Source: Endomychus coccineus (lineage: Eukaryota; Arthropoda; Insecta; Coleoptera; Endomychidae). From it: a stretch of DNA of 64,000 nt. Under the pieces are notes generated by a model. The model did not search any database. It was not told the DNA's origin and was given only the letters and a program-made list of their open reading frames with translations. Position numbers and translations under genes: made by a program. This document shows positions 44,850 through 56,882 of this stretch, one piece after another. Location of the stretch: positions 54,634,039 to 54,698,038 of the forward strand of contig OY294067.1 in the NCBI GenBank assembly GCA_958510875.1. The letters run 5' to 3'. Numbering within the stretch: the first letter of the stretch is position 1; each line of letters starts with the position of its first letter.

Positions 44850-46530
44850 GGAATAGGCTACAAAACATATTTTCTGCTCCAGATAAAAATTTCTTATCCC
44901 CCATTGTAAGAAGCCCCCAATTATATGGTTTACCTAAGATTCATAATACCCTCAGTTCCCCTGAGACCGATTGTCAGCACTACCGGATCTCTCACTTATA
45001 AGCTCTCTCGATATCTGTCATTAATTCTCAAACGTCTGGTAGGTAATTCCAACAGTTTTGTCCTAAATTCCTATCATTTCGATGCTAAAAGTTGACTTAG
45101 GCGATTTGTTCGGCACTTCGACCTCGAATCACTCTTTACCAATGTTCCCATTCCAGACACCCTTTCCATAATTTCTCAATTGTTACCTGCCAAAAACATG
45201 ACAATGGACAACTGATTTATGTCTATCTTCCACATATTTTCTGTACGATGGCAAGTTCTACGAGCAGACTTTGAAAGCTGCCATGGGTTCTCCACTTTTT
45301 TCGGTCATAGCTAATATCATCATGGAAACTTTTGAGCAAGATGCTATTGACTCAACTGTTCTGAAGCCAAAATGTTGGCTTAGATATGTCAACAACACTT
45401 TTGTTATTTGCTAACATGATCGCGAGAATCTTGCTCATTTCCTCAATTATTTGAATTCACTACATCCCAATATCATTTTCACCATGGAAGTTGAAAAAAA
45501 ATGTTCACTTCCTTCCTAGATGTAGTAGTTGGGTGACAGACTGACGGTACTTTGGGACATTCTGTATATCGAAAACCCACTCACACCGATAGATACCTCA
45601 ATGGGCTTTTTCAGCACCCCCCTACCTGTGAAAGCAATCTGTCATAAACTCCTTGGTCCACGGAGCTGTCAACTTGTCCCAACCCCAATCCTTAAATTTT
45701 GAATCAATACATCTTTCATCTATCTTGTTATTATATAATTTCTCCCATTCAAAAATCCATAAAGGAATACACTTTGCCTAAAATTTTGAATCAATCTGAG
45801 CCACAACCCTGCTTTATCCACTGCCTATCTTCCATATATTGAAAATATATAATCTTTCTACATGGTTTTCCACACTTCCAAGACTATCTCAGTTTTGACC
45901 TATCAAAGATTCCCTTCCTCCTTTCCATTTAGAAGGTGTCTATAGCGTTCCCTGTGCTTGCGATTGAGTCTACATGGGTGAAACAGTAGCTACTCATGTG
46001 ATAGAACATGAACGCTGTACAATGCTTCGTGACAGTACATCTACACTTGCGCAACACAAGACATCAAATCCTTTTCGAAAATACTAAAATCCTTGCCCGA
46101 GCCCCAAGCTTCTATCAGCGAAAAATACTTGAAGCGATAGAAATCCTAGAATATTCAAATATTCTGCACCGTGACTCAGGATATTACCTCCCTAACCCAT
46201 CCTCGAAAATTCCATTCCGCACACGATCACACAACGGCAGGATCAGGCGCCAGAACGGAGTGAACTACCGGAATAAAGGCAGTGAACTATGTAGCGTGAA
46301 GGCTTTTCCTTACAATAAATACCGCTACAGAAACCAGAAGAATCAATTTCAGTTCAAGCCTCAAGCCTGCACTGAAGATGACACCTGTAATGGTTGGCGA
46401 AAAGTCGGCATCAAGTCGTGCAGTTGTGACTCGGATACCATCCGGAAGTCAAGAATTTCAAGATTAGCTATCCGTGGAAGTCTACTATTCAAGAATCTGC
46501 ATAATCATTTATTTTAAATTTTTGTCAATT
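44850..46530 (+). mobile_element. Penelope-like retroelement, degenerate (copy D, second family)
   Basis: The + strand shows YGLPKIHN-equivalent sequence near 44930, VPLRPIVSTTGSLTYKLSRY near 44956, LFTNVPIPDTL near 45130, AAMGSPL and ANIIMETFEQDAIDS near 45280, and WLRYVNNTFVI near 45375, where the catalytic YVDD is now YVNN. Then [12 protein letters not shown] near 45573, VYSVPCACD then VYMGET (GIY-YIG) near 45940-45985, and NTRHQILFENTKILAR to EAIEI near 46050-46145. It ends with the terminal motif at 46361-46455. Multiple stops. Confidence 0.8.
46361..46455 (+). repeat. Penelope-type terminal motif with hammerhead-like fold
   Basis: The order is ctgcac, then ctgaaga (sharing the c), then a stem-loop with the core cacctgtaatggttggc, then gaaa, then gtc at 46415-46417, then gtgcag. 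ctgca (46367-46371) pairs perfectly with tgcag (46419-46423), closing a three-way junction around CUGANGA, GAAA and GUC. One unpaired G after GUC departs from the canonical hammerhead. It sits at the 3' side of Penelope copy D. Confidence 0.5.
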
Positions 46531-46836
46531 ACATGTAAACTGAATAGAAATTTGTATCTGGATTGAGAAATCATTCCTTGGTTAATTATCCGCAAAACAC
46601 GTTCTCCATGATACTACTTCCATAGAAATATTTCATTGTTTGTGAACAAAGTGAATTAGAAATTGAGACATATCTAGATATCATCTTACATAGCATGGAG
46701 AAATATGATATGTTATCATAGTTTCCATGGAAATGTTTACATGATAGTAAGAATGAATTGGAGTGAAAACATTTTTTTTATTCTCTGATATCTGATTGTA
46801 AGGAATTTCGGATGATATTCAATCAGACCTAGAGTC

Positions 46837-47290
46837 AACAGGAAACTTCACACATTGAGTTGGGTTGTGCGCAATCAATGATGACATTACATTGACCTAT
46901 CTCTAGTTTGCACCTCTGACTTAATTGGATGATATAAAGGATCCAGATGAGGAAGTGGTATGAACAAATCAATGATTTGGAACAAAGAAAAAGTTGCCGC
47001 CAAGACGGATCCCTGTGAAACACCAGCACTGACAGCAATTGGATCGGAGGAGACTCCGTCTACCACCACATGGAGTGATCTTTCTTACCTAGAGAAAACT
47101 AGTCTTCCAGGCCTTGGTGCCAAACTCGATCAAATTCTTTAGAGATATTCAATGCTACATCTAGAGTTTCAATGAAAATCTGCCATATATGTATTAAGTA
47201 GGCAGCCAGGTGTCGTGTTGATCTCTGGTGATGAAAGATTATTGTCGGTCGGTCACGAGTTTGTAGTTCTATAGGTTTGGATGAACTCGA
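46837..47290 (-). mobile_element. Non-LTR reverse transcriptase fragment (Jockey/CR1 type)
   Basis: On the minus strand, ALNISKEFDRVWHQGLED (47170-47100) is followed by SMWWTE and then VVVDGVSSDPIAVSAGVSQG with SVLAATFSLFQ (47069-46960). This is the AFD-VWH-GL then G-PQGSVLSP region of reverse transcriptase, frameshifted. Confidence 0.7.
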
Positions 47291-47300
47291 TGGCTTTATA

Positions 47301-47398
47301 TAGGAACACTGCACCGGTAGAAAAAAAAAGCGCCCCCCTTATAAGTATAGGCCATACTTGGAGGGCGCTCTTTTTTTCCAACCAGTGCAGTGTTCCTA
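47301..47398. mobile_element. 98-bp near-perfect hairpin MITE
   Basis: taggaacactgcaccggtag, a poly-A run and gcgccccccttataagtat pair with atacttggagggcgct, a poly-T run and ccagtgcagtgttccta. The arms are about 45 bp with few mismatches, and the tip is tagg. It is flanked by TATA on both sides. It lies at the junction between a minus-strand and a plus-strand non-LTR fragment. Confidence 0.75.
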
Positions 47399-48350
47399 TA
47401 TATAGTCAAAGTCTTTGACAAAGTATTGAACGCTGGACTGATACATAAGATGTGCAGATACAGCCTACCAATAGCCTACCTGAAGCTTATAGATTCGTAC
47501 CTCACGAAGCGCAGTTTCGAAACGAAGGGGAACAATATCACGTCGGAAGAAAGACAAGCAAAGGCAGGTGCACCGCAAATGTCGATCCTCGGACCGGTAC
47601 TCTATAACTTGTATACCGCAGATATACCTAAGACAAAAGGAGTAGACCTGGAGCAATATGCAGATGACATAGGCGCCTCATGCCAAAACATCCAAATAAA
47701 ATGTGTAAATACAAGGCTTCAAAGATACATTACCAACGTCGAAGATCGTTCAACAAATGGCGAATAGAAGTGAACGTCACAAAAAGGCAAGCGATAATGT
47801 TCGCAATGAGAGCTATTAGACACAAACCGATGAAAGATATTGAGATAAACAAAAAAAGATACCTTGGGGGAAAGAAGTGAAATACTTGAAAGTAACGGTA
47901 GACAGGAAGCTAACTTTCATTCCTCACCTAAATAAAGAAAAAGGCAAATCAGATGAAGGAGCATCTATATCTGCTACACAACAGGAGAAGAAAACTACGT
48001 ACCAAAAGTAAATTAAGGATCTATACTTCTGTGATAAGACCGACAGTAACATACGCCGCTAAAAAATGGTTACAAGCATCATCACCCGCGCAACTAAAGA
48101 ATTTGCAAATAATACAGAATATGGTAATCAGATCCTGCCTAGATTACACAACAAACCACCTGCTCCATAGGGATACAGGAATACCTAAAATCGCGGAAAT
48201 AATTCGGCTACACGCGAGAAACACATACCAAAAGATGGAAATGCATGGAAATCCTACAATCAGAAGCGCAGCGGCATATGATCTGCTGTTGGTGCCAAAG
48301 TACAAGAAGTCAAAAACGGCCTTTGTACTTACCGCCCAAAATGGGCAATA
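47390..48350 (+). mobile_element. Jockey-like non-LTR reverse transcriptase, frameshifted
   Basis: The frame from 47390 reads VKVFDKVLNAGLIHKM, then FETKGNNITSEERQAKAG with APQMSILGPVLYNLYTADI and EQYADDIG (active-site YADD). A second frame has NKWRIEVNVTKRQAIMF near 47755. A third from 47953 has LRTKSKLRIYTSVIRPTVTY, then NLQIIQNMVIRSCLDY and HRDTGIPKIAEIIRLHAR. The order is co-linear with Jockey elements. At least two frameshifts disable it. The 5' half and endonuclease are missing. Confidence 0.85.
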
Positions 48351-48639
48351 AAGAAGAAATGAACCGAACTAATAAGCAAAAGAGCTTTTAATAAGAGCGC
48401 AGCGGAAAACGAGCTGAAGCAAATTCAATTCGCTGAAGCAAATTTAAGATCATAAGTAGCTCTTTTTCTTTGGATTTGATTGAAGTCTAGTTGTATTCTA
48501 ACTAAAAGCGAACAAACCAAGTCTATATGAAAGGACACATAATCTGCATATAATTGGTGTTAATTCTGACGCACAGGTATTTAGGCTATATGATGAATAC
48601 CATCTGGCCTCACAGCCTTTCTTTCATTAAGATCAAGCA

Positions 48640-48960
48640 GACATGTGGTTATCGATGGTAGCGACATATGGAGGGTCCTTCTCTCTTGTGGATCGAAAGA
48701 GAAATTTGCTGCAAATATTTCGGCGTTTTCTTGTGGTGTTGTAGACAATGTGCCATCATCTTTGGTTGAGGGATGGGAAAATGTAGAAGTGCAATTTCAT
48801 CCAATTGCCTTGACGAAGGTACGAAACAAACGGCAACCATTTGGGCATTCGATAATATTATTGATTGATATATCACGGAATAGCTCAGAAGATTTCCAGG
48901 AAATTTGGTTTACTCACCGTTATCAAGATTAATTCTGAGAATATAATCTTTTAGAATGAT
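48640..48960 (-). mobile_element. Non-LTR element fragment (linker before reverse transcriptase)
   Basis: On the minus strand, DDGTLSTTPQENAEIFAANF then SFDPQER resembles the D-G-L-T-P-EKAE-FA--FS linker between endonuclease and reverse transcriptase of Jockey/CR1-type elements. Short and frameshifted. Confidence 0.5.
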
Positions 48961-49123
48961 CTTTTCATTTTTTCTAGATATAATGATAACATTTTGCGAA
49001 GTGTAATAAATTGGTATTGATTACGGAATGTTCCATTATTTTGAATTTCATAAATGGGATAAATTTGAAAAAAAAATTAAATCAACAATGTCTATCAATT
49101 GATAATGTTTATCTTGCTGGGAG

Positions 49124-49131
49124 CTATATAT
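49124..49131 (+). promoter_or_regulatory. Probable TATA box of the lectin gene
   Basis: A tatatata-like run (gctatatatag) lies about 85 bp before the ATG at 49213. A start site about 30 bp downstream would give a 5' UTR of roughly 50-55 nt. Inferred from sequence and spacing only. Confidence 0.5.
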
Positions 49132-49212
49132 AGATGAGCAATTATTATTATTTCCAAAATCAATCGATCTACACGTTATTCATTCACTATCGAGAATAAT
49201 TCCAATATTATA

Positions 49213-51523
49213 ATGGCAAATCAAGTAGCTGTGATCAGAAATTCTGTATCTCGTCTTGTACTAGATGCTAGTTCGAAGCAGGTGCAGTTGAGAGAATTCA
49301 ATGGAAGTCTTGCTCAACAATGGACCGTTGAAACCCTTGGTAACGGTAATGCCGTTCTTTGGAACAAGGCGAGTAGGTGAGTTCCAGTTCTAAACTCTAT
49401 AATATTTCATTTTCAAAAAATTCAGAAGAATTTATGTTTGAGAACGAAAGTAGTATTGGGAAAACGCATGTCATAATTTTAATATAATAATATTCAATCT
49501 AGACCAACATAAAGTAAGTATTATTAGTCCAAGCACACGACAGAAGTGCGTGCAGAAATTGATACCTGGAAAAAAAATGAGCTCATAGGAAATCAAATTT
49601 AAAGATGAGTTTCTGTTTCATGCAACTCGATCCGAAATGGCAAACATAATGTAAAAAATTGGCAAAGTTGCAAAAAGCGGTTTGTCTTGAATAAGTAACA
49701 AATTATAGCTCGGATCAAAAGAAGTTAAAGTAAAAGTTGTAGGTATCGAAAAGATCTATCGGTTTGCTCCCAAGATAATTATCGATATCGTGCATAATTT
49801 TCAGTTATATTGAAAAAACCGTTAAAAATCGGGGTATCGAGAAGTCGTTAACTATTACGTTTCCATACTTGTTATAAGCTGTACGTATAGCCCATGGCAA
49901 GCTTGAGGAGCGATTTTTTTCTAATTTTAAATATTGATAATTTTTCGAAATATATCGATTTTTCTAAAAAAGGCGCTAGATCTTCTCAGCAGAACGTTGT
50001 AGAGTAACGATTCTTGGCTTATTCCCTTCTTGTAGAGTTGTGCTATAATGTTGTTGAAGAAATACAGCGATTTTTTGAATTTCAAGGGTAAGAAAATGAC
50101 TTTGAACAAATTGCACCTTTTTTGAACATGTTTCTTTCAGATTTACTATTTTCATTTTAGGGAAATGTCTTTGACGGAAATCATAATTGTGTTGTTGTGT
50201 TGTTATATACCAAAGTTCGTTCTATATTTTCATTATTTAATTTGATTAATGAGTTTAACTGGTAATTCCTAATCACCTGTCAGCAAATGCGTCCTTTGGA
50301 ATGAACGCTTTAATAGATATAAATATATGACTATACGTGATTCGAAACAGTCCCTGAGAAGGGAGCAAGGCAACGTAGTCAGAAACAGCTTCTAGTTGGG
50401 CTGAATCATACACCTAATGGTGGTAGCCTAAGCGAACCTTAAATGTATTCAAATCAACTAAGATCACTGATACTTGAACAGGTTCAATATAACACGTCGA
50501 TGATGTATTACCGCTACCTGAAATAGTGAATACCAAGCTGAGTGTTACAATGTTGAAATAATAATTTTGGACAAGTGGTCTAAATGTATGCGTATGACAT
50601 ATATTCCTAACAAGAAATACACTGTTATCATAATGATAAAATGAAATACGATGGTTCTATTTGAATAACTCAAGATATATGCCAAAAGTATACGTCGCAT
50701 GGAGCTACCACGGCTCAGACCCATACATTTTCTATTTTAACCACTTTGAACTGATTTGCAAAATTTGAAATTCATACGGTCAATAGAAAGGAGCAATGGT
50801 CTACATAGAGTGTTACATGCGCATATCCGCAACATACGAACATAGTCTAGGTCGATTCAAAAAGTCGGAAACGGCATAGTGAGGGAAGTAACAGTACCTA
50901 TAGTTGAAAATAAATAAATAAGGATGACATTACTAAGGCTGAAGTCTAGACTCTAATACCAGCAATTTAGTTCCAGCAAAATTTACTACTTGTGAATGAG
51001 ATGATCAGAGATTGATAATTTTAGTACAGTTCCTTCATGTCCTCAATGTGTAATATAAAATTTTTCCTAGTCATGACGTCTACACAATTGGAATGAAATT
51101 AGTTCATTATACTGTCACCATTTCTGCGGAGCTGGGTCACTCCTAGTAACAGGGGTGTTTTCAGATTTGTCCCAAGATTGGTATCTCGTATTTCGTTGTT
51201 AGTGAAAATTTGGGATACTCGTGAATTTCACGAAACATTATCCGATTTTACTATGCATTCAAATCCAACTATATGATTTAATTAATAACATTACTTGTAG
51301 GGTTGTTTTGGATGTACAAAATGGTACACAGAATGTGATAACATCTACACCGAATGGATTGGACAGTCAATCATGGATCATACATGCGAACGACATATGG
51401 AACGTCGCTAGCAATTTGGTTGTGGATACTAGAGGTGGAAATCTAAGCGTTTTAACCGACATAATAGTGATCCACAAAAGTAATGGGAACAGTCAGTTGT
51501 TCGAGTTAGTCATATTCAATTAA
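49213..51523 (+). CDS. Single-domain beta-trefoil (ricin-B-type) lectin, two exons
   Basis: Exons 49213-49376 and 51301-51523 join through a phase-2 GT-AG intron of 1,924 bp (agtag|gtgagt and acttgtag|g) into 128 codons. The protein shows three similar repeats of about 40 residues, starting LVLDA (15), VVLDV (56) and LVVDT (94), each followed by a QxW-type motif: QQW (35-37), QSW (78-80) and QLF (120-122). This is the hallmark of the ricin-B beta-trefoil, which binds sugars; the repeat Asp (18, 59, 97) is the usual ligand residue. There is no signal peptide, membrane segment or fused catalytic domain, so a cytosolic or unconventionally secreted lectin is likely. A TATA box lies upstream and AATAAA is at 51558-51563. 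Transfer from a microbe is possible but unproven. Confidence 0.8.
49377..51300 (+). other. Lectin intron, no embedded element recognised
   Basis: GT-AG intron of 1,924 bp. I found no reverse transcriptase, transposase or paired terminal repeats in it, unlike most peroxidase introns. Confidence 0.5.
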
Positions 51524-51557
51524 GATATGTAACCATTAATAGACTAGTGAGATTGCA

Positions 51558-51563
51558 AATAAA
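51558..51563 (+). promoter_or_regulatory. Poly(A) signal of the lectin gene
   Basis: AATAAA lies 35 bp after the TAA stop at 51521-51523. Confidence 0.6.
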
Positions 51564-51989
51564 ATTTAAACTCAACAATCAAAGTAGCATTTTATAATCT
51601 CTCTAAGTATGATAGAAATATAAGATATTTTCATTTTATATCATTTATTTTATTAACGAGACCAACCATTTGACAGTCTAGCAAATACAACAAGATTTAA
51701 CTTAGATTATAAAAAATAGAAAGTTCACAGTACAACTGAAGGAGATTATATGGAAGAGCAAAACTCAAGGTGGAGCACGCACCAACGCTGTGTAGAGATA
51801 TCTTATGGAAACCATATTACGAAAATCGATAGAAACACTTTTCATGAAAACTGAGTGCATTCTATCCATAATTGCATTCTATCCAATTTGCATTCTATCC
51901 ATAATATACACCAAGAACTCTTCTTTTGTTTCACTAGCTAATATATTGTTAATGATATGTTGATCAGAATCGACAAATCTATTGGTTCC

Positions 51990-52125
51990 ATAAAGCCATG
52001 AATTTTGGGTAAACCTTCAAAAATATATGGTTCACCCAAAATTCATAAACCTAATATACCAATGCGACCTGTGGTATGCAGCATTCAATCTCCTTTCTAT
52101 GAAATGGCTAAATACTTATAGTGGA
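51990..52125 (+). mobile_element. Penelope-like reverse transcriptase fragment (copy E)
   Basis: The + strand reads KIYGSPKIHKPNIPMRPVV followed by CSIQSPFYEMAKYL, the LPKIHKP…RPIVS motif of Penelope-like elements. The remainder of the element is not recognisable. Confidence 0.65.
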
Positions 52126-53650
52126 GGGCAGTTATGATTGTTTGTACAATTTTCGGGCTCGTAAACGGGACCCGGCTCAGAATGTTCGTATTGATGGCTC
52201 AAACAACAAACTAAAAAGTTAAATTACCGAAATGGGTGCCACCCAGTTTAATTGGCCAAAAACTGTTTGTACATTTTACGGTGAACTATATCTTATTGTA
52301 GGAGTAAAGAGACAATTAATAACTATGATGAAAACGATTTTTGTCCACTTTACATCTTCATATTTATTTCAGTTTCAATAGTATATTCGTTGGTTAACTG
52401 TAACTGAAGGTCATAATTGAATAGGTACATTAAACATTCACAATCCTGTTAGAAATGAGGGAGTTTTGCTCATCTTTGGCATACCCACAGTTTCAGTGCG
52501 TTCCGATTTAATCTTGTGTGTAATCAGTTTTCCACCCACTTTCCGTGTAGCCTCCAGATTCTAGTTTGATGGAACCGTATAGAATAAGTAAAGTGTGTAA
52601 TCGCATATCTCGAAGTAGACTGTTTAGAGGTAAAAATCAATTGAATTTTAACAGATGATATAAAATTGTGTCATTGACTTTAATTCTTGTACAGTCGACA
52701 TTTTCTCCTCTATCCGACTCCATTTAGCCAATGGTGAGATTGAAAATTTGAAAACAAAAGTCTTTGCTTTTTTCCGAGCAATTGTCAATGAGTCATGAAG
52801 AAGTGTCTAAGTTCACAGGGATTGGATGAAAAAATGATGACAAGGTCCAACTCCACAAAACAGAAACGTCGAAATTATTATGCGCATCATGTTCCTTCTT
52901 AGGTTCAAATCATGATACTGTATACATCCAAGTTTCTAGAGAATTGATGGTCATTGGAATAGATGTGACTTAGGAATACAACGTTCGAAGAGGAAGGATA
53001 AGATTGGAATGAAACCCAACCTAATTGAGTGAAATAAAAGTAATTGTTCATTTACATAAATAATTTATTAACAAGCACATCATTATAATAAATTTACATA
53101 GTCATCACAAAAACATACAGGAAATACATAAAACTTCCGACCATTTATTTGGCTTTAATCATTATCATTCCAGCCCTTCTCAATAATGGCTAAAGCCGTT
53201 CTATTTGCAGATCATTCTGAGAAATCAAGGAATAAGTTTAATGAAGTTCTACAAACAAATAAAAATCCTGACGTGTACCATAGTTCTTAGAATTAAATCT
53301 TGGTAGAAGATTTCCTTACAGATCGCTTTTTCTGAAACAGAAATAACTTTTTAGTATCTTCGACTAGCATAACCAATTGAAAGTGAGTTACGTAAAAATG
53401 AAGCCCAACCTCTGGTTTTTTGATTAGTCTACCCTCGATACCAACTAATCAAAACTTTGTTGATAGTGTTACGAGAAGGCTATTAATAACAACAATTGTA
53501 TCACAAATTACTGATCCTTACTGATCATTATCGAAATCAAATGCTCTACCAAGAACGGTACTACTATACCTGAAGAATAGAGAGGAAGAAGGCATGAATA
53601 TTTGCTAATCTATTAGAGTCTGTGCAGATCCCATATTTCCTAATGTATCA
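52126..53650. other. Intergenic, no recognised gene
   Basis: AT-rich. No coding pattern or paired repeats noted. Confidence 0.45.
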
Positions 53651-53659
53651 ACACTAACA

Positions 53660-54120
53660 ACCTCTGATGGTATTATTATGTGAGATCCATTGCGAAAAAT
53701 GCTTCACAGGAAGTTGGTGTTCTATTTCGTACCAAAAGCTATTCCACATCTCAGCAGCTCTTCATCATCTGAAAAGCACAGATTCGATCTGTCCAGAAGT
53801 ATTAGTCACACGTTTGGTTTCAGCTCTCGAACGTACGCTGAAGCACTCAGATCGTACTCAAGAGAGAGCGAGCTTTTCCTCTGGTTGGTGATGACTTTAT
53901 TCATAACTCTATAACGTCTTAGATGGCTTGACGATCTCTCCCTTTATTATAGATATCTCCTTGGTCCATGATCTTCGGAAATGGCATCATTCATTCAACC
54001 AGGAGTGATTCCAAGTAGGCAGATAGAACGAGCTCAGGCCAGTCATCCCTTCAGTCAGGCTCTCTACCAGACTTAATTTTTCTATCGAATGACAAAGTTG
54101 TGGAACTATTGCTCAGGGAT
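53660..54120 (+). mobile_element. Non-LTR retrotransposon C-terminal fragment (Jockey/CR1 type)
   Basis: The nucleotide and frame pattern parallels 25240-25660: VRSIAKNASQEVGVLFRTK, then KAQIRSVQKY-HVW-type sequence, then the aatttttctatcgaatga tail. Several frameshifts. Confidence 0.6.
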
Positions 54121-54126
54121 GTCCTT

Positions 54127-54578
54127 TCTCATATCTACCTTTAACCTCTAAACTTTTGAGAAAAATTTTGACATTCTATGGCTGGCTCACATATCATAGG
54201 CTTTACTGTCCTGTGATAAAAAGATGGAGAAGAGAGAGGTTTTTGTTTTAGCTGCATGAACTAAAAACCACGGAGCGATTTTTTAGTGGAACTAATGGTA
54301 TTGCATTGCATTCACATAAACTATGGAATGATAATGGCTGTTACCAATTTTTTCTCATATCTACCTTTGACCTCTAAACTTTTGAGAAAAATTTTGACAT
54401 TCTGTGGCTGGCTCACATATCATAGGTTTTACTGTCCTGTGATAAAAAGATGGAGAAGAGAGAGGTTTTTGTTTTAGCTGCATGAACTAAAAACCACGGA
54501 GCGATTTTTTAGTGGAACTAATGGTATTGCATTGCATTCACATAAACTATGGAATGATAATGGCTGTTACCAATTTTT
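54127..54578. repeat. Recent tandem duplication, unit 226 bp
   Basis: 54127-54352 is repeated at 54353-54578 with only about three substitutions seen by eye (for example tttaacc/tttgacc, ctatggc/ctgtggc and aggcttt/aggtttt). No open frame of note. The near identity implies a young duplication or gene-conversion-like maintenance. Confidence 0.85.
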
Positions 54579-56556
54579 TGCAGTTGAGTAGCAGCTAACA
54601 TATTCTCATTGTATCACTGTGGAGTATACGCTACAGTGTTTTTCACGCTCAGCGGCATTCTCACATAAGCCATTATAGCCAGAAGGCATGACCGATGCCC
54701 GAATAATAAAATATCAAAATACTAGTATCCCCGCTGACCCATAAAATTTTCTTATTACGCTTTTTGTCACCAATTATCATACAGTGGTAAATAATGATCT
54801 CCATGACTACAATTTCCCGTCCGCGCGGAGGAAGCTCTTCGGCCCAATGTCTAGCTTAATAAAAATCGAATATCCATTTCTGATAAGAAGTTTTAAAGAG
54901 GGAAATGTTTTTCGAAAAATTTAAAATTGAAATCTATAGCCAAAATCTACAATTGATGGCTGATTTTGTAAGCGTATTTTTAGATTGCTCTAAGTTTCAT
55001 GTCGTGCAATGAAAATCGAAGTTTTTGTGCCTAAAATGTTCGTTACTCAGTACATTACATATATTCGGCTTTCCTGACAATATTTCTTCGATTTCTCACC
55101 ACTCTCTCTCCGTTATTTAAGCCCTTCATTAATAAAATCAATTAGACATTTCGTCATTCTTAAAGAGTCATATAACTTTTAAAATGTGATATATTTTGTG
55201 ATATTTCAGATTCAGTTATTTTTGCCAATTTTCACTTACCCCACCTCCTTTTGCATAACCACACTTCATATAATACATTTATCGCTAAAAAATCGCACAA
55301 AATAACTCGATCAGGATTGATAAAAAAAAATCGCTATACGTTACAATTCTTTAGAAATTAACATTGCATCTTACCAATAAGTTTGGAGCTTTTCTCGTGT
55401 ATCGGTTTCTTTGGAAATTATTCGTGATCTCATCGAAAGCAGGTACATTATCTTCTTGTGATAACTCAACTTCCCAGTCATTGGACCTGAAACCAAGTGA
55501 TAAAGAAAATTGATTGTTTTTCCTTCATTCATTGGGTACGATTTCTTCTCATAATCGTGACTGATTGAGCTATTTTATCGCAAAAACCGTTTGTTGACAT
55601 GCTCAAGATTTTATTCCAACATTTAAAATTATTCCATCTACTTGAAAATATATCATGGAAAGACCAGGTTGGGTTTTGGTAGAAAAATTTACTTCTGGGA
55701 GTACTTCTGAAGAACCTTCAGAAGCCGCCATTCAAATGGTCGTTACAGCGAAAGTTTACTTCTACATTGATTGGTTAATTATCGAAATGAAAGATCACTT
55801 CCATTCGCATCAAAACAGATAAAACAGTGAAACGTTCATATTTCGATCACAATCGAAAAAATCGAGTCATGGGGATATGAGCTATGTATGTACTTGTTTG
55901 ATTGGCGTCTATTGTTGGATGCGAGCGAATTTTTTTGCTGACGGGGGTTGTGTTTCGGCTGGAAACAACATATTCCTCAAAAAGGGAAAGGTATGGAATG
56001 AAAATATCCACATTATGCTACAACTATATCTATTATACTATGGAGAAAATATGATGGAAAACTAGACCACAGGAAAAGAAGTTTGCAGAAGTCCATAAGT
56101 ATCCGCAACGAGTGAGAAACTGACATAAAGTTTTGAGATGTTACGGAAATGGAAAAGACAGGAGAGCAGATATTAGTGTACTCATTGTCATACTGAAATT
56201 TGAAAATAATATAACACAAGCGACGGAAGAAGCTTGTTTTCAAATGTAATAACATCAACTGCACACAATTATAATAATCTCCAAGCGGTAATTCTAGGTT
56301 GGTAGATTATTTTTTACTAATTTTATATGCAATAACATTAATTCTATACGTAAGAGAACATATATTATCAGCAAGCGGCAATTTTAGTTCAATAGATTAT
56401 AATTTGTAAGATAACATTGAGTGAACACATGAAAGAACATAACATATTATCTCCAAGGCAAATATAGGCTAGTAGTTTATTTGAAAGCTAATCTTTGGAT
56501 GAGATTTTTACAGGTTAGACCTTCAAAGTGTTTCTGTCATACTTTTTAGCAGTATA
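54579..56556. other. Intergenic, no recognised gene
   Basis: AT-rich. The frames at 55877-56264 show no family pattern. Confidence 0.45.
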
Positions 56557-56882
56557 CAGGATGTCCCTCATAAGAACCGACATAGAGCAGGAGCATGTAG
56601 GGGACTCCAAAATATGATTATTTAACGTAACTTACCTCTATACTGAGTTGCACCCCCTCAAAATGGGACTTTAAATTTTGAAAAACTTAGAAAAAACCAA
56701 ATTTGGCACACGTTGTATGCGTTCCAAGAGTATTAATCGACAGTAAGTGGAGTTCAGTTGAATTATTTTGAAGGGTTGATAAGGGATGGTGCACCCTTAA
56801 AATTTGACAGAATTTCTTAAAACAAACGCGATAAAAATAGTTCTTCGGAATAACAAACAACTTTATTACTAGAAATAATATA

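Noticed and set aside
54127..54578. CRISPR-like or satellite array
   Set aside because: Only two units with no spacers, in a eukaryotic context. It is a simple tandem duplication.
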